Assembly: GCA_026315105.1 (NCBI GenBank)
Contig: CM048744.1
Location: forward strand, 309,759,270 to 309,823,269
Length of the DNA stretch: 64,000 nt
Reading direction: 5' to 3'
DNA from: Locusta migratoria
Lineage: Eukaryota > Arthropoda > Insecta > Orthoptera > Acrididae
Below the pieces are notes generated by a model that was not told the DNA's origin, searched no databases, and saw nothing but the letters and a program-made list of their open reading frames with translations. This document shows, in pieces, positions 41,170 to 52,274 of this stretch. How positions within the stretch are numbered: the first letter of the stretch is position 1; every line of letters starts with the position of its first letter. The position numbers and the translations under genes are program-made.

Positions 41170-42143
41170 ATAAGCGACATCTGGAGAACACTGCAGCCAA
41201 ACTAGCGACGAGGAATAATATTCAAGTTATGCGGCACCACTTGGTGCTCCTCGGCCGACACGCTTCGTACGACAGCACTTGGGTTGGTCTATTCAACAGC
41301 TGAATATTGAGCTGCGGTATGGATGAATAGTGCTCACATAAGGAAGATTCATGTGCAGTTGAATGGCACAATGCGAATTGTCAGCGGAACCATTAGATCA
41401 ACCCCAGCTTCCTGGCTGCCCATCCTGAGCCACATTCCACCTGCGGATCTGAGCCGCAGCAATGCTCTCCTCCGGGAATACAGGAAGATAACTAACAATC
41501 CTCGGCTCCCCATACACCATGACGCGCCTGACCTAGAAAGAAACAGACTGCGATCCAGACACCCAACAATGAAAACTGCCAAGGAATTACACAATACGGA
41601 ATTTAAACTAATACAGTCCTGGAAGGAAAGATGGCGGCAGGCATGTCCTGAGCAATGTCAAGTCCTCCCCTGCATCGCCTGGATACGAGCTGCCCCGTAA
41701 AGCTTGGTCATCCCTGAACAGAATTCGCACGACTTTCTCTATAAATAGGGTAAAATTCCATCTCTCAACTGCGACTGCGGCGCCGATAGGCAAACCATAC
41801 ACCACATAATAGAAGACTGGGAGATGAGAGCGTACGATGGGAACGTCTCCGATTTCCTGACTGCAAAAGACGCCGCAATAGACTATTCACGCAACCTTGA
41901 TGTTTGTATCTGACTGTGTTCATTTATTCTTTGTGTGCTGTATGCGTCTTATATACCTTATTTTATGTCTCTTTATATTCTTGTATGTTTTACACATTTT
42001 TGTATTTTTTGTATGTTTAGTTGTATAAGACCTGCTAAACGATGTGCACTGTTGTGTATGTTTTACACATTTTTGTATTTTTTGTATGTTTAGTTGTATA
42101 AGACCTGCTAAACGATGTGCACTGCCATACGATAAATATAAAA
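41170..42143 (+). mobile_element. 5'-truncated Jockey-like LINE with 12-bp TSD
   Basis: Exact 'tataatgaacct' at 41158-41169 and 42144-42155. It encodes only the ORF2 C-terminus: 'AHIRKIHVQLNGTMRIVSGT', 'STPASWLPILSHIPPADL', 'NALLREYRKITNN', then, across shifts, the Cys/His tail 'NCDCGADRQTIHHIIED' and 'DAAIDYSRNLDV'. The 3' UTR contains a 73-bp tandem duplication (41984-42050 and 42057-42124). It ends 'aaatataaaata'. Confidence 0.85.
41984..42124. repeat. 73-bp tandem duplication in LINE 3' UTR
   Basis: Two nearly identical units beginning 'tatgttttacacattttt' and ending 'aacgatgtgcactg', period 73 bp. Confidence 0.95.
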
Positions 42144-42179
42144 TATAATGAACCTGATTGTTTTACGAATGATTGATAC

Positions 42180-42735
42180 TTTGCTTTAGTGATCACGATG
42201 CAACAGAAGGAAGGATTTTTGCTATCATGGAAGCCAAATAACCGAAAATGAACAAATTAAGCAGGACATACGCGCATAAAGGTAACTAAAATAGTACATT
42301 AATAGTGAAGAAAAGATGTCATAGATAGGACGTAATTTAAAGAAGAAAATTTCTGAGACCGTACATTTAGAACGCAGTATTTTATGGTAGTAAACCATGA
42401 ACACTGGGATAAGTGAAGAAGAAGAGAATCAAAGGATTTGAGATGTGCTGCTGTAGAAGAATCTTTAAAATTAGGTCGATCGATAAAGTAAAGTAACAAG
42501 ACATTCTCCACAAAAATCGCGAATAGATGGCAAATGAAAGGCAGGATAATCGTTGATACGTTAAGATAGCGAGAAATAAACTTAGCTGCAGATGTAGAGA
42601 GTACAAACTGTACGGAAAGAAAGAGACTGAAATACATTAATCAAATAAACGAGGACGTGGGATGCCAACGTCGATTCAGATGAAAACGCTTCTGCAAGAG
42701 AGAAATCAGTCATAAGAGTGGTGAACAATAAAGTA
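42180..42735 (+). mobile_element. Highly decayed RTE-like LINE relic
   Basis: Only scraps are legible: 'FEMCCCRRIFKIRSIDKVK' corresponds to 'FEMWCYRRMLKIRWVDRVT' of the better copies, and 'RRLLQERNQS'-like near the end. Stops everywhere. Oldest of the RTE copies. Confidence 0.5.
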
Positions 42736-43565
42736 CAAGGGTTGGAACTTAAATAGTGGTAACCCTGCGTGGAGACACTATGCAACTGAATCTACTATTG
42801 TCGCTGATGCACACGTTGTTGACATACTTTCCTTACCTCTGACAAATGGACTCGCCCGACTCACGTCACCGGCGTACGCACAATCGAGGGAACACAGTCA
42901 CTTGTGAGCGATCGGTCTAACGTAACGGTGTCACTATGTTTTCGAAACAGGAACAACGAAAATGTGCCAGAGGTCATACAGCATCACCTGAGACCTGCTT
43001 TCTGCTCAACCCACCCACCATTGTGAACGACAGTGCACGGGCGCATATAGCACAAGCTGTGGCTACTTTGTTCGGTTGATGAGACGGGGAAGTATTGTAC
43101 CATCCAATGTAAAATGTGCAAATGTTTGTTAAACTTATGGGACTTAACTGTGGGCTCGTATCCCTAAACTTACAAACTTACAAACTAACTTATATTAAAG
43201 ACAGCACAAACATCCAATCCCGAGCGAGATTCGAAATCCCGGCGGGGAACGGCCTCGCGCATCGGAACATAGCGCCTCAATGCGCTCGGCCACTCCGTCG
43301 CGGCCCTGTCCACCATATGCCCGGACGTAAGTCCTTGTGACTTTGATCTGATCCGAGAATGTAGGAACCTCATCGTGGCATTTGCTTGAGAGGTATTCCA
43401 CAGATTTGACAGGCAGTGTACCGCTCTATTCGCACCGTCAACTGAGCAGGCTCTGCTAACGGTATACTACGCCTTCCACATCGCTGGCAACGGATTCTAC
43501 ACAACATATAACGCTTCTGTATCGTTGTGAATAAATAGTTGCCACTATTTAAGTTCCAACCATTG
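42736..43565 (+). mobile_element. mariner-type deletion derivative, SINE inside
   Basis: Terminal repeats 'caagggttggaacttaaata' and the complementary 'tatttaagttccaaccattg' are flanked by TA at 42734-42735 and 43566-43567. The interior aligns with 61483-62166: 'tctactattgtcgctgat' near the left end, then the transposase C-terminal half with a DNARAH-like 'VNDSARAHIAQAVATLFG'. The N-terminal part is deleted as in the other copy. A SINE splits it. Confidence 0.85.
43108..43307 (-). repeat. SINE inside the mariner copy
   Basis: Minus-sense SINE with a divergent head ('ccgcgacggagtggccgagc'), closer to a tRNA-Leu/Ser gene than the young copies. TSD unclear, possibly 'tgtaccatcca' and 'tgtccacca'. 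Confidence 0.85.
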
Positions 43566-43567
43566 TA

Positions 43568-44920
43568 TTTTGATTAATGTGGCTACATAAGTAGGACCCC
43601 AACACGTATTAATCATACGACTCTTCTTGTCTCCTGAAGCATTTTCTGTAAAAGGTGTGGAAGGCCATATTACCTCTGAAAAGCACTGCGAGTAAAGATG
43701 ACCGAATAAGAGAAGAAGCATAACAGTTCTGAAGTGAAATGGGAAATATACCAATTGAGTACCATATTGAGTCATCCTTAGTACCTTTTGCTTAGTTTTT
43801 GCAACTCGCTGTAGGAAAATCTCGGTAGAAATCCTTTGAATAGAAGCGATTAGGTTCTCATTGTCATCCCTTACTATTGGTGTTCAGTATCCGTGTCTAA
43901 TGATCCCATAGACTACTAAAACTTAAACCCTGACATTTCTTCGCCCCTTCATTCTTTTGTAATTCCTGGCTACTCATCGCCCTTAAATTTATCTAACCAG
44001 AATTTAACGCCATCAGTTCAGGAACGCTACATTTATCGGTAGCATCACGAAACATTTACTTTCTTTCATTCTCCTGAACAAAGGTTAAACAGACGTTTTC
44101 CTTTGATAAGGTTAAAAGCTCTACCTCCAAAACCTATCCAAGAGTAAGGCAGATGACACTGAGATTGTGAACTGCACATTCTTCTCTGACTCCATTATTG
44201 GACTAATAGTTATTTCGAGACAAGTACAGTGTAACTAAACCTTCATCTGATTTCTCGTATTCTATTACTAATGACTTTTCATTCTTGTGTATTTCTGGAG
44301 AAAAGTAAACATTTTGCTTTCGAACGAGAAAACTTCTTAGTGTTAGCAAAACTGCTTTTGCTTTAATGACTCATTTATTTTGCCTCCGGCCAAGATAATT
44401 CACACAACGGCCGGTAGTACGAAGCGCTGGCGCCTTCGGGTAAAGATGACACCAGCGGTACCTATACGGTCTCTCGAGGTCCATAGGACGGAGTTTACAG
44501 TTTACTTGTTGTGTGTGTGGTAGTCTTTCCTATATTTCTCAATAAAACAAGTCTTCCTTCAAACGTTTTATTTTATGTCCTCTTGTCAGTCTGCTAAGGA
44601 TGCCATATGTCACAGAAACACTCCAGAAAAAGATGGACAAACTTACTATTACCATTTTCTTTGGCATATCTGTTGCACCTTTTAAGTGTTCTTCGAGTAA
44701 CTCGTAGCACCTTCCTCACAATATTTTGTATGTAATGGTTATAATTGTACTGTTAGTAATCAGAATGCATATGGTAGTAGTAGAATACCTACAACCTTTA
44801 AATTTGTGTTATTTATTTTGTAGCCGAAGTTCTTACGAATTTTCTTTGTACTCAGGTTGAGGATCTCACACTTTCTATTGCCAATACGAGCGAGGTGGGG
44901 CAGAGAAAGCCCATGATTAC
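43568..44920. other. No recognisable feature
   Basis: 1.35 kb of AT-rich DNA. Nothing recognised. Confidence 0.4.
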
Positions 44921-45180
44921 CAAGCGAGGTTGCGCAGTGGTAACACACTGGACTCGCATTCGAGAGGGCGATGGTTCAAATCCACCTCTGGCCATCCAGA
45001 TTTAGGTTTTCCATGATTTTCCTAAATCACTCCAGGCAAAAGCCGGAATGGTTCCTTTCAACGGGCACGGCAGATTTGTTTCCACAGGCTAAGAAAAATG
45101 ACCACGTTGTCGACTGGTTTAAGGTAAATTGACAGCTTTGGCAAAACTGTCGTTGGCTTTTCTCAATCATTTTGTAATTT
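44921..45180 (+). repeat. tRNA-derived SINE, Ala-like head family
   Basis: Head 'gcgaggttgcgcagtggtaa' (A box), 'gatggttcaaatcc' (B box), then the body 'tttaggttttccatgatttt', 'cctaaatcactccaggcaaa' and 'ggttcctttcaacgggcac'. I recall similar SINEs in several insects. Unrelated to the abundant SINE of this window. Confidence 0.75.
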
Positions 45181-45506
45181 CTTGTAAGTATCGGATGAGT
45201 TTACAGAAAGTAAGCCATAGTAACACCGGCAAATAATCTAAGAGGACCGTTCTAAATAATTTAATTAGAACAGCAGAAGGCATTTATTGTTTTCCCAGGG
45301 AACCCAGAATACCTAAGTTTCTCCTCATGATTTTCCTTCAATTACGATGACCTGTGAACTTGCTGGAAGGTCGAACCCAGTCGAACAGCTGAGACGATAC
45401 TACGTACCCACGCAATTGGATTACAACCCACAAGCTTTATGAAGATATAGGAATACGGAATCAACTACAGATCCCCTGCCGATAATACTGATTACTTCGT
45501 GCGGAT

Positions 45507-45711
45507 CCACGTTGGATTAGCCTTGCGCACTGGGGCGCCTTTCTGCGTTGCGAACGGCCGTTCGCCGTCGGGGTACGAGTCCCCCCTTGGGCATGGGTGT
45601 TTGTGTTGCCCTTAGGTTAGTTTACCATAATTTAAGTAATTTGTAAGCTACGGCGTAATAACCACGCAGTTGAGTGCGATAGTTTTACAAAAATTTGTAC
45701 ATTTTTTTAAT
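45507..45711 (+). repeat. SINE with 11-bp TSD
   Basis: TSD 'ttcgtgcggat' at 45496-45506 and 45712-45722. Same subfamily as the window-start copy (tail 'ttaggttagtttacc', 'gtaataaccacgcagttgag'). Confidence 0.92.
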
Positions 45712-45842
45712 TTCGTGCGGATAAAGAGCCAATTGTGTTTCATAAAATCAATATTTTCTGTCTTCGAGGTGGTTATGCGACATAGATCGATTACTTCAAA
45801 TTATTTAATAATTTTGGAGAACAGTGCATTTCAAAATCAAAT

Positions 45843-46035
45843 GTTCAAATGTTTGTTAAGCTTAAGGGACTTAACTACGGGATCATCAGTCCCTAAACTT
45901 ACAAACTACTTATGAACTACTTACAACTAAGGACGGCACAAATATCCATGCCCGAGGGGGAATTCGAACCCCCGACCGTAGTGGCCGTGCGGACCGTGAC
46001 TGAAGCGCCTCAGTCCCCTCGGCCACCGCGGCCGG
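45843..46035 (-). repeat. SINE with 11-bp TSD
   Basis: TSD 'cagtgcatttc' at 45832-45842 and 46036-46046. Young subfamily, minus sense. Confidence 0.94.
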
Positions 46036-46046
46036 CAGTGCATTTC

Positions 46047-46579
46047 CAGACTGCTGCAAGTCGACGTCAGTGTCTGCAACTCAGCGAGTTGCTTCTATTT
46101 CGGACCTCGTGAGCCATTCAGCTTTAGTCTCAAGTCCAAACACCTCGACTAGCAAATGTTTAGCACGTTTCATGGGAGAGCCGCATTAATACATGCCAAG
46201 TGCTCCGGCGGACTGCCAGGATCGTGCCACTGGCTGAGTAACTGAGTGATCTCGCTCCCCGAGCGTCTCCCCCCCCCCCCCCCCCCCCTTGGCAACATAC
46301 ATATGGAGAGAGTCCTTGGCTATAACAGGACGTGCTATGGTCGCTAAGCAAGGCTACGAATGTATAACATTCCAGTAGTGCCACAGCTGTAAAATACGTT
46401 TATTTGTTACGTTGACCGGCTGACGTATAATATTTTGTTCTGGCACATGAATGATATTTTTCAAAGTACATCGCGGCTGTAGACTGACACCTAAAAACAA
46501 CGTTCCAGTAGTGGTGCAGCACACCACGGACGTGTAGTGAAATGGAAGTAACTAACAGGCAGAGCAGCAGTTAATGCTA
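46047..46579. other. No recognisable feature except a poly-C run
   Basis: Poly-C of about 22 bp at 46268-46289. Otherwise nothing recognised. Confidence 0.5.
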
Positions 46580-46930
46580 GGAGGTTATATGCCGCCGCGC
46601 AGAAAGGCCACGTGGTCTAACAAGGAGATGACTCCTACTGGTCATCGCCGAATTCGTCCAAATTTATGGTACATGTAGGGCGTGGTGAGACACGAAAGTG
46701 CCCCAAGTGGGAACTCCAGATGGCCAAGTGTATAAGAAATAATATGAATTTTGATACTGTTCTGTCACCGTACGCACCTTATCAACTGCCCCTGAGGGAG
46801 TCTGTTTACAAAGCAGTGTTTGGCTCAGTGGTAAAAGATCTGGTTCGTATTAAGAAGGTCGTGGGTTACCTCCACCCGGTGGCAAATTCTTTTCTGCTCC
46901 TAGGCAATGTGTACAGTACTGACTTCACAA
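46580..46930 (+). repeat. Unclassified repeat with tRNA-like segment, copy 1
   Basis: 46610-46745 ('catcgccgaattcgtccaaa', 'ccccaagtgggaactccaga') is repeated in inverted orientation at 48870-48990. A tRNA-like stretch 'tttggctcagtggtaaaaga' to 'gtgggttacctccacccgg' follows at about 46818-46885, matched by 'tgtttggctcagcagtaaaa' in the other copy. Probably a SINE or LINE/SINE composite. Confidence 0.65.
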
Positions 46931-47067
46931 TTAACCACTACATCATATATATTGTTTTGTATTTATATGTGCACAACATCACCATGGGACCTCATTATTT
47001 AAAACAAGCATATTATTGCTTCCCCTGTTTCTTCTATGAATATCAGCCCGGTACATGCATGTAATTG

Positions 47068-47434
47068 GCCGGCCGCGGTGGCCGAGGAGACTGAGGCGCT
47101 CCAGTCACGGTCTGCACGGCCACTACGGTCGGGGGTTCGAATCCCCCCTCGGGCATGGATATTTGTGCCGTCCTAGTTCGTAAGTAGTTCATAAGTAGTT
47201 TGTAAGTTTAGGGACTGATGACCCCGTAGTTAAGTCCCATAATCTGTACAAACATTTGAACATTTCGCTCCAGTCACGGTCTGCACGGCCACTACGGTCG
47301 GAGGTTCGAATCCCCCCTCGGGCATGGATATTTGTGCCGTCCTTAGGATTAGCTAGTTCATAAGTAGTTTGTAAGTTTAGGGACTGATGACCCCGTAGTT
47401 AAGTCCCATAGACTCTACAAACATTTGAACATTT
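47068..47434 (+). repeat. SINE tandem dimer with one 11-bp TSD
   Basis: TSD 'gcatgtaattg' at 47057-47067 and 47435-47445 encloses a full SINE (47068 to about 47266) followed at once by a second unit lacking its first ~45 bp (starts 'cgctccagtcacgg'). A single TSD round both units means they inserted as one dimeric copy. Confidence 0.93.
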
Positions 47435-47589
47435 GCATGTAATTGACCAATTGCAAAAGAACGGAAATATCGAATTACATACACGACGTCCCGAAGTACG
47501 CGTTAACTAAAGTCCCTTTTTACATTTTTGTAGTCCCGAATTTTATCCAATGCTTTTTTTCCTCGTATAAATTAATAAAATAACCTTTA

Positions 47590-47830
47590 TGACGTTGCGG
47601 TTAATTGTGACGTCAGTCTACATCTACATCAATGCTCTGCAAACCATTGTGAAGTGTATGGCAGAGGATACGTCCCACTGTACCAGTTATTACGGTTTTT
47701 TCTCATTATATTCACTTCTTGAGCGTGGGAAGAATGGTTGTTTAGATGCCTCCGAGCGTGCTGTAATTAATCTAATCTTGTCCTCACGATCCCTACGGGA
47801 ACAATATGTAGGTGTACACATTGCCAAGGA
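47590..47830 (-). mobile_element. CR1-like LINE 3' end, minus strand
   Basis: 'tacatctacatcaatgctct' and 'gtgaagtgtatggcagagg' are the complement of the 3' terminus seen at 38600 and 62595. Further in are 'gcgtgggaagaatggttgtt' and 'ctaatcttgtcctcacgatc'. No legible protein remains. Confidence 0.65.
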
Positions 47831-47945
47831 GCAGAAAAAGATTTTCCGCCCGGTGGAGTTGAACCGGCGACCTTCTCAAGACGAATCCTATTTCAATTGA
47901 AAAGTAGTGTCTGTTGCAAATTAGAATAGTTATTTCTTTTTTAAA

Positions 47946-47975
47946 GCGTTTCGCGCTTTGGCGCATCATCAGAAC
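47946..47975 (-). ncRNA. Hammerhead-like core with canonical CTGATGA
   Basis: Minus strand: CTGATGA (47966-47972), extra T, stem GCGC/GCGC with loop CAAA, GAAA (47949-47952), then C. This is the best match to the classical CUGAUGA..GAAAC consensus in the window. Downstream bases ('GCTTTAAAAAAG') do not supply an obvious stem III and cleavage triplet, so it may be truncated. Confidence 0.45.
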
Positions 47976-47999
47976 ACTGTAACAGGGAAAGTATACAAA

Positions 48000-48714
48000 T
48001 ATGTCAGTTTCATGCCGCGGACATATCCACTACAATATCAGGAAACAATGAATTGGGGGCGTGAACATATCTCAGAAAAAAACTGGATGGTATTAGTTGG
48101 CGTAAAAGCACACGATGCTCAGAATTTTGGACTGGAAAAAATCTGAGGATTTAATCAAAAGCATCGTCACGAGTTATAAGAGGTGGGACAAAAATTCATA
48201 AAATGGAAGTTAGAGAATTAAAAAAAAAAAAAAAAATAAAACAATCGTGAATGGACAGTGGCAAGCAGAGCGAGTGTGGAGATGTATAACTTACCACATC
48301 AGCAGCGTTGTGTTGGATACGTCCGCGTTCACAGAATGAATATCGATACATCACTTTATCAACTGCGCGGATAGCTGATAGTCATGTGACGTGAGGTACC
48401 GGATTATAGCAAACGCCGCTAGGCGTTGGTGATAAACGCCGGTATGCGTAACTAAGACTTGGGCGGTTAAAATTGAATAATAAAATTGATCAACATGGTT
48501 GCAAATTATTAAAGTGTGGAATTAATAACAATGGGTGGTAGTAATGAAGTGTAAAAGTACTTGTAAATCAAATTGGATGACAGTAATATTGATAATGTAT
48601 GTTAGTAAAACAACCATAAAATTATATAGTTCTCTATATGTAAATTAATTATAAATGTATGCAGTCATAGAACACTAAAACAAATATGGTTAAAATGCAG
48701 AAAGATTGAGTAGT
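48000..48714. other. No recognisable feature
   Basis: Poly-A run at about 48221-48236. Otherwise nothing recognised. Confidence 0.4.
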
Positions 48715-48995
48715 GTGAGCCGGGTGGTGGTTAAGCTACAGAACAGAATCGAGCTCAAGCTAAGACGACAATTTTACTGCTGAGCCAAACACCGCTCCTT
48801 AAACCCGCCGTCGCAGGGACAGTTGATAAGATGCATATGGTAATGCATCCGTATCAAACTTTCTTTTATTTCCTAAACGCTTGGCCATCTGGAGTTCCCA
48901 CTTGGGGCACGTTCGTGTCGCACCACGCCCTACATGTACCATAAATTTGGACGAATTCGGCGATGACGAGTAGGAGTCCTTTCCTTGTAAGGCGT
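48715..48995 (-). repeat. Unclassified repeat with tRNA-like segment, copy 2 (inverted)
   Basis: Inverted partner of 46580-46930, 2.1 kb away. In minus sense it shows the same order: 'ctactcgtcatcgccgaatt', 'aagtgggaactccagatggc', then 'agcggtgtttggctcagc' and 'accaccacccggctc'. Confidence 0.65.
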
Positions 48996-49182
48996 CATGT
49001 TACGGACTGGGCGGCCGTTCCAGCCGGATGTTCGTGTCCTCCCTCAGACGTGTGTGTGTGTGTGTGTGTGTGTTTTGTCCTTAGTGTAAATTAGTTCAAA
49101 TTGTTCGTAAGTCTAGGGACTGACCATAGAATATTAGAAGATTGGTCCAAGAGGATTACAAATATTTGAACATTTTTGAGGA
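48996..49182 (+). repeat. SINE, old subfamily, with (GT)n
   Basis: Head 'ggcgtcatgttacggactgg', degenerate B box 'gttcgtgtcctccc', (GT)n at 49051-49072, tail 'gtctagggactgac' to 'caaatatttgaacat'. No clear TSD. Confidence 0.8.
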
Positions 49183-49975
49183 GATGGACAGAGAGAGAGG
49201 GAGGAAGAAATGAAGAGTGAGAAGATGAGAGGTGGACTGACAATATTGGGCAACTGTGGGTGCGAATACGAGTATTCCATAAATCCAGGTCTTTTTTTAA
49301 TGTTCTTATTAAAATCTATAAAATTTCTTGACCCATTTACTTCAGAATTTTACAAAGTACGTTAATAAAAACTCAGATGGACGTCGTCTAAATACAATTG
49401 TAGATATGATCTGTTGTTTCGGAAATGTCTGCAACCAAGTGGAATAATGGACAGGGCTCACTACAGTAGTATAGTATGTAGAGTTAGTATGATGAGTTGA
49501 TGCTGTCAACGGTTGAAAGCAATGGGTAACTGTAGCTGTTTTTTTTCCCGACGACATGTATGGTTAATGATGATGAATTCCAATTTAATGAAACGTTCCA
49601 CAATAAGAATAGGTCCCCATTTGCATCTTCTGGCGGGCACTACTCAGGAGGATATCCTCATCATGAAAAACAAAACCGAAATTCTACGGATCGGATATTT
49701 GATCCCTTAACTGGGTGGTTAGGTTAGAGAATTTGTAAAAGGAAAAGAATAGATGAAATGTGGTGTAATTATGGTTAGTCAAATTCGATGCATGGCGAAG
49801 AGGATCAGGTGAGTCCATCGCTATACATGCAACTTGAGATGATACTAATGCAGGAGGAGGTGTAATACCATATAAGGAAATAGGAATGCGGTTAACCTTC
49901 AATGAACAGCATAGTGAGCGTATTGTTGTAACCATTGAAGTCACGAAACCAACAACCACCACAAACATATAAGTT
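49183..49975. other. No recognisable feature
   Basis: Nothing recognised; AT-rich. Possibly the far 5' part of the LINE relic that follows, but nothing supports that. Confidence 0.35.
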
Positions 49976-51840
49976 TAATTGGCGACTAGCTCCGCAGAAG
50001 TTGAAGATATTAAAAGACTCTATCATGAGATAAAATATGTAATAGTTAGTAGAGAAAGAAGTCTTTACTGCGATGGGGAATTGTATGATGGGGAATTGTA
50101 TGATAGAGGATGCCGCCTAGTAATTTTTTGCACAGAACATAATTTAATCATTGCTGACATTTTCTATGAGAATCACAAGGAGGTTGACACATGGAAGAAA
50201 CCCCGAGACAATGGAAGGTTGAAGACTGATTTACAACGGTAAGAACGAGAATTCGAAACCAGACTTTAAGCTGTATGGCCACAATTTATTGGCTTTGAAT
50301 TGTAGACGATACAAGTAGGGAATTAGATAGATGATACCAGGGTAAGTTGAAAGAACCAGTGGTTGTTAAGAATTCAAAGGAAAATTCGAAAAAAGGAATA
50401 CAACTAGAAGACGGTGGGTACTTTGGAGATATGACATAGTGAAGACAGCGTTAAATTAAATAGGTGATAAAGCAAGGGTTATTAGAAATCTTTGGCTATC
50501 AAAGGAGACAATGAGTTGGTGGAAGGAGCAAATATACAACTGCAGCATATGAAACGGGAGAAAGGGAATACAAACGTATAAAAATGAGTCTGACAGAAAT
50601 TAGACAATGCTTAACCGGGAATGGCTGGAGGGCAAAGCCATAGCTGTAGAAACATATAAGACTAGAAGAAAGATCACTGCATGCCACAGGGAAATTAGCA
50701 AGGTCTTAGCTGTATGAATATCAAGAGTTCAGATGGTAAACCAGTACGAACCAAAGAAGGTAAAAGTAAAAGTTTGGAAGGAGTGCGGGGGTGATTCAGA
50801 AGTCCTATCTAATATTGTACAAGGGACATAATTTATAAAGTTTTAATCAGGAATCCACGTCTGTAAATGTACCGTTTGGATATAAAATAAGTTAATCTTT
50901 GGTTAAGTTCTAATGGTCCCGCTTTACAGTGCACACAAGCTTTTGTAATTATGACGTCACGCGACACTTTCAACAGAAAACAGCTCAGGCAAGTGAAGAG
51001 GACGTTCCTTCGGCGTGCAGATGGGAAAATTGAAGACAAGTACTCTAAAATTTGGCCATTATACAGGCAATAGCAGAGCACAAAGAACGGAGATCATTGT
51101 CTGTGCGGTGTGCGTAGCGTTAAGAGAAAAATTTGGAAGATATCCGATCTTTAAGTAATTTACATCCAAATTTCACAGTTCCGAAGATGGGTTCCATATA
51201 AAAAATATTTCTACTAAGTCACCTACACAGTTCCTAGAACCCTGTAATAGGAATTCTTAATCACCCTGTGTAGAGACGTTATACGACGGAAATGAAGGTA
51301 ATATTTTACAAAGTGAAGATTAAATAGATGCAGATGAGATTGGGAATAATACAGTGCGCGAAGAGCACTAAAGAACTAACACTAATATCCTTGAAACAGC
51401 TAACTATAAAACAAAATAATTACATCTGGTGTCATACATTTATGTGGCCGGTGAAATAACCCAAAAAATTCAAACAGAATGTAATAATTCCAAAGATTGC
51501 TGGTTCTGAAACGTGTGACTAATATAGAACTACCAGTCATGGTTGGTAAATACTGAAAAATTTTGGTTTCGGATAAATGTTGGATACTGATCTTTACTTA
51601 TCTTAGGAGATAACTAAAAGGAAAACAGACGTATTTATATGTTTTGTATAACTTTTACAATGTTGACTGCAATTCACTACTTGTTAAAGCAGCAGTGGTA
51701 ATAAGCACGTAGAGAAAAGTTACCGTATATAAAGTTTGTACTGAGATCAGATGGCAGCTAAGTCAAAGGCTAATCAAAGGTTGAGAAGGGTATGACACAG
51801 TTTTGCATACTACCACAATATTATTGAAGGAGAAGTAATA
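49976..51840 (+). mobile_element. Decayed RTE-type LINE relic (APE region onward)
   Basis: 49979-50242 encodes 'RGCRLVIFCTEHNLIIADIF' followed by 'KEVDTWKKPRDNGRLKTD', matching the APE-endonuclease stretch 'NeRGerLvdFCeenNLvIaNT.F.h+..TWtSPdG..rnqID'. Scraps of linker and RT continue ('EWLEGKAIAVETYKTRRK', 'YVLYNFYNVDCNSLLVK', similar to block A) up to about 51840. Heavily mutated. Confidence 0.55.
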
Positions 51841-51848
51841 AAAACTTT

Positions 51849-51976
51849 GACGCGAGGCCGTTCCCCGTCAGAGGTTCGAAACTTCCCTCTGGCCTGGTTG
51901 GTTTTCATTGTCTCTAGTATGAGTTAGTTTATAAGTATTTTGTAAGTTTAGCGACTGATGACCCTGCAGTTAAGTC
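51849..51976 (+). repeat. SINE fragment, plus sense, joined tail-to-tail to the next
   Basis: From 'gcgaggccgttccccgtc' through the B box to 'tgcagttaagtccc', where it meets the inverted copy in mid-tail. Confidence 0.85.
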
Positions 51977-52123
51977 CCTAAACTTACAAACTACTTATGA
52001 ACTACTTACGAACTAGGACGGCACAAATATCCATGCCCGAGGGGGGATTCGAACCCCCGACCGTAGTGGCCGTGCTGACCGTGACTGGAGCGCCTCAGTC
52101 ACCTCGGCCACCGCGGCCGGCGG
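51974..52123 (-). repeat. SINE fragment, minus sense
   Basis: Minus copy complete from head ('gccggccgcggtggccgag' on the complement) to the 'gtccctaaacttac' junction; its 3' end beyond that is lost. The two fragments share the 'gtccc' at the junction. Confidence 0.88.
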
Positions 52124-52274
52124 CACTGAAGTCATTAGATATTGCTTGACATCGTATCTGAAGAAAATAAATATATCAATCATGGAATATAAATGTATGT
52201 ACTGCGGAAATAGTGCAGACGATTAGGGAGAAAAGAAATCTGTTGCGCAACTTGATGTTAAGAAGAAATGTGTA

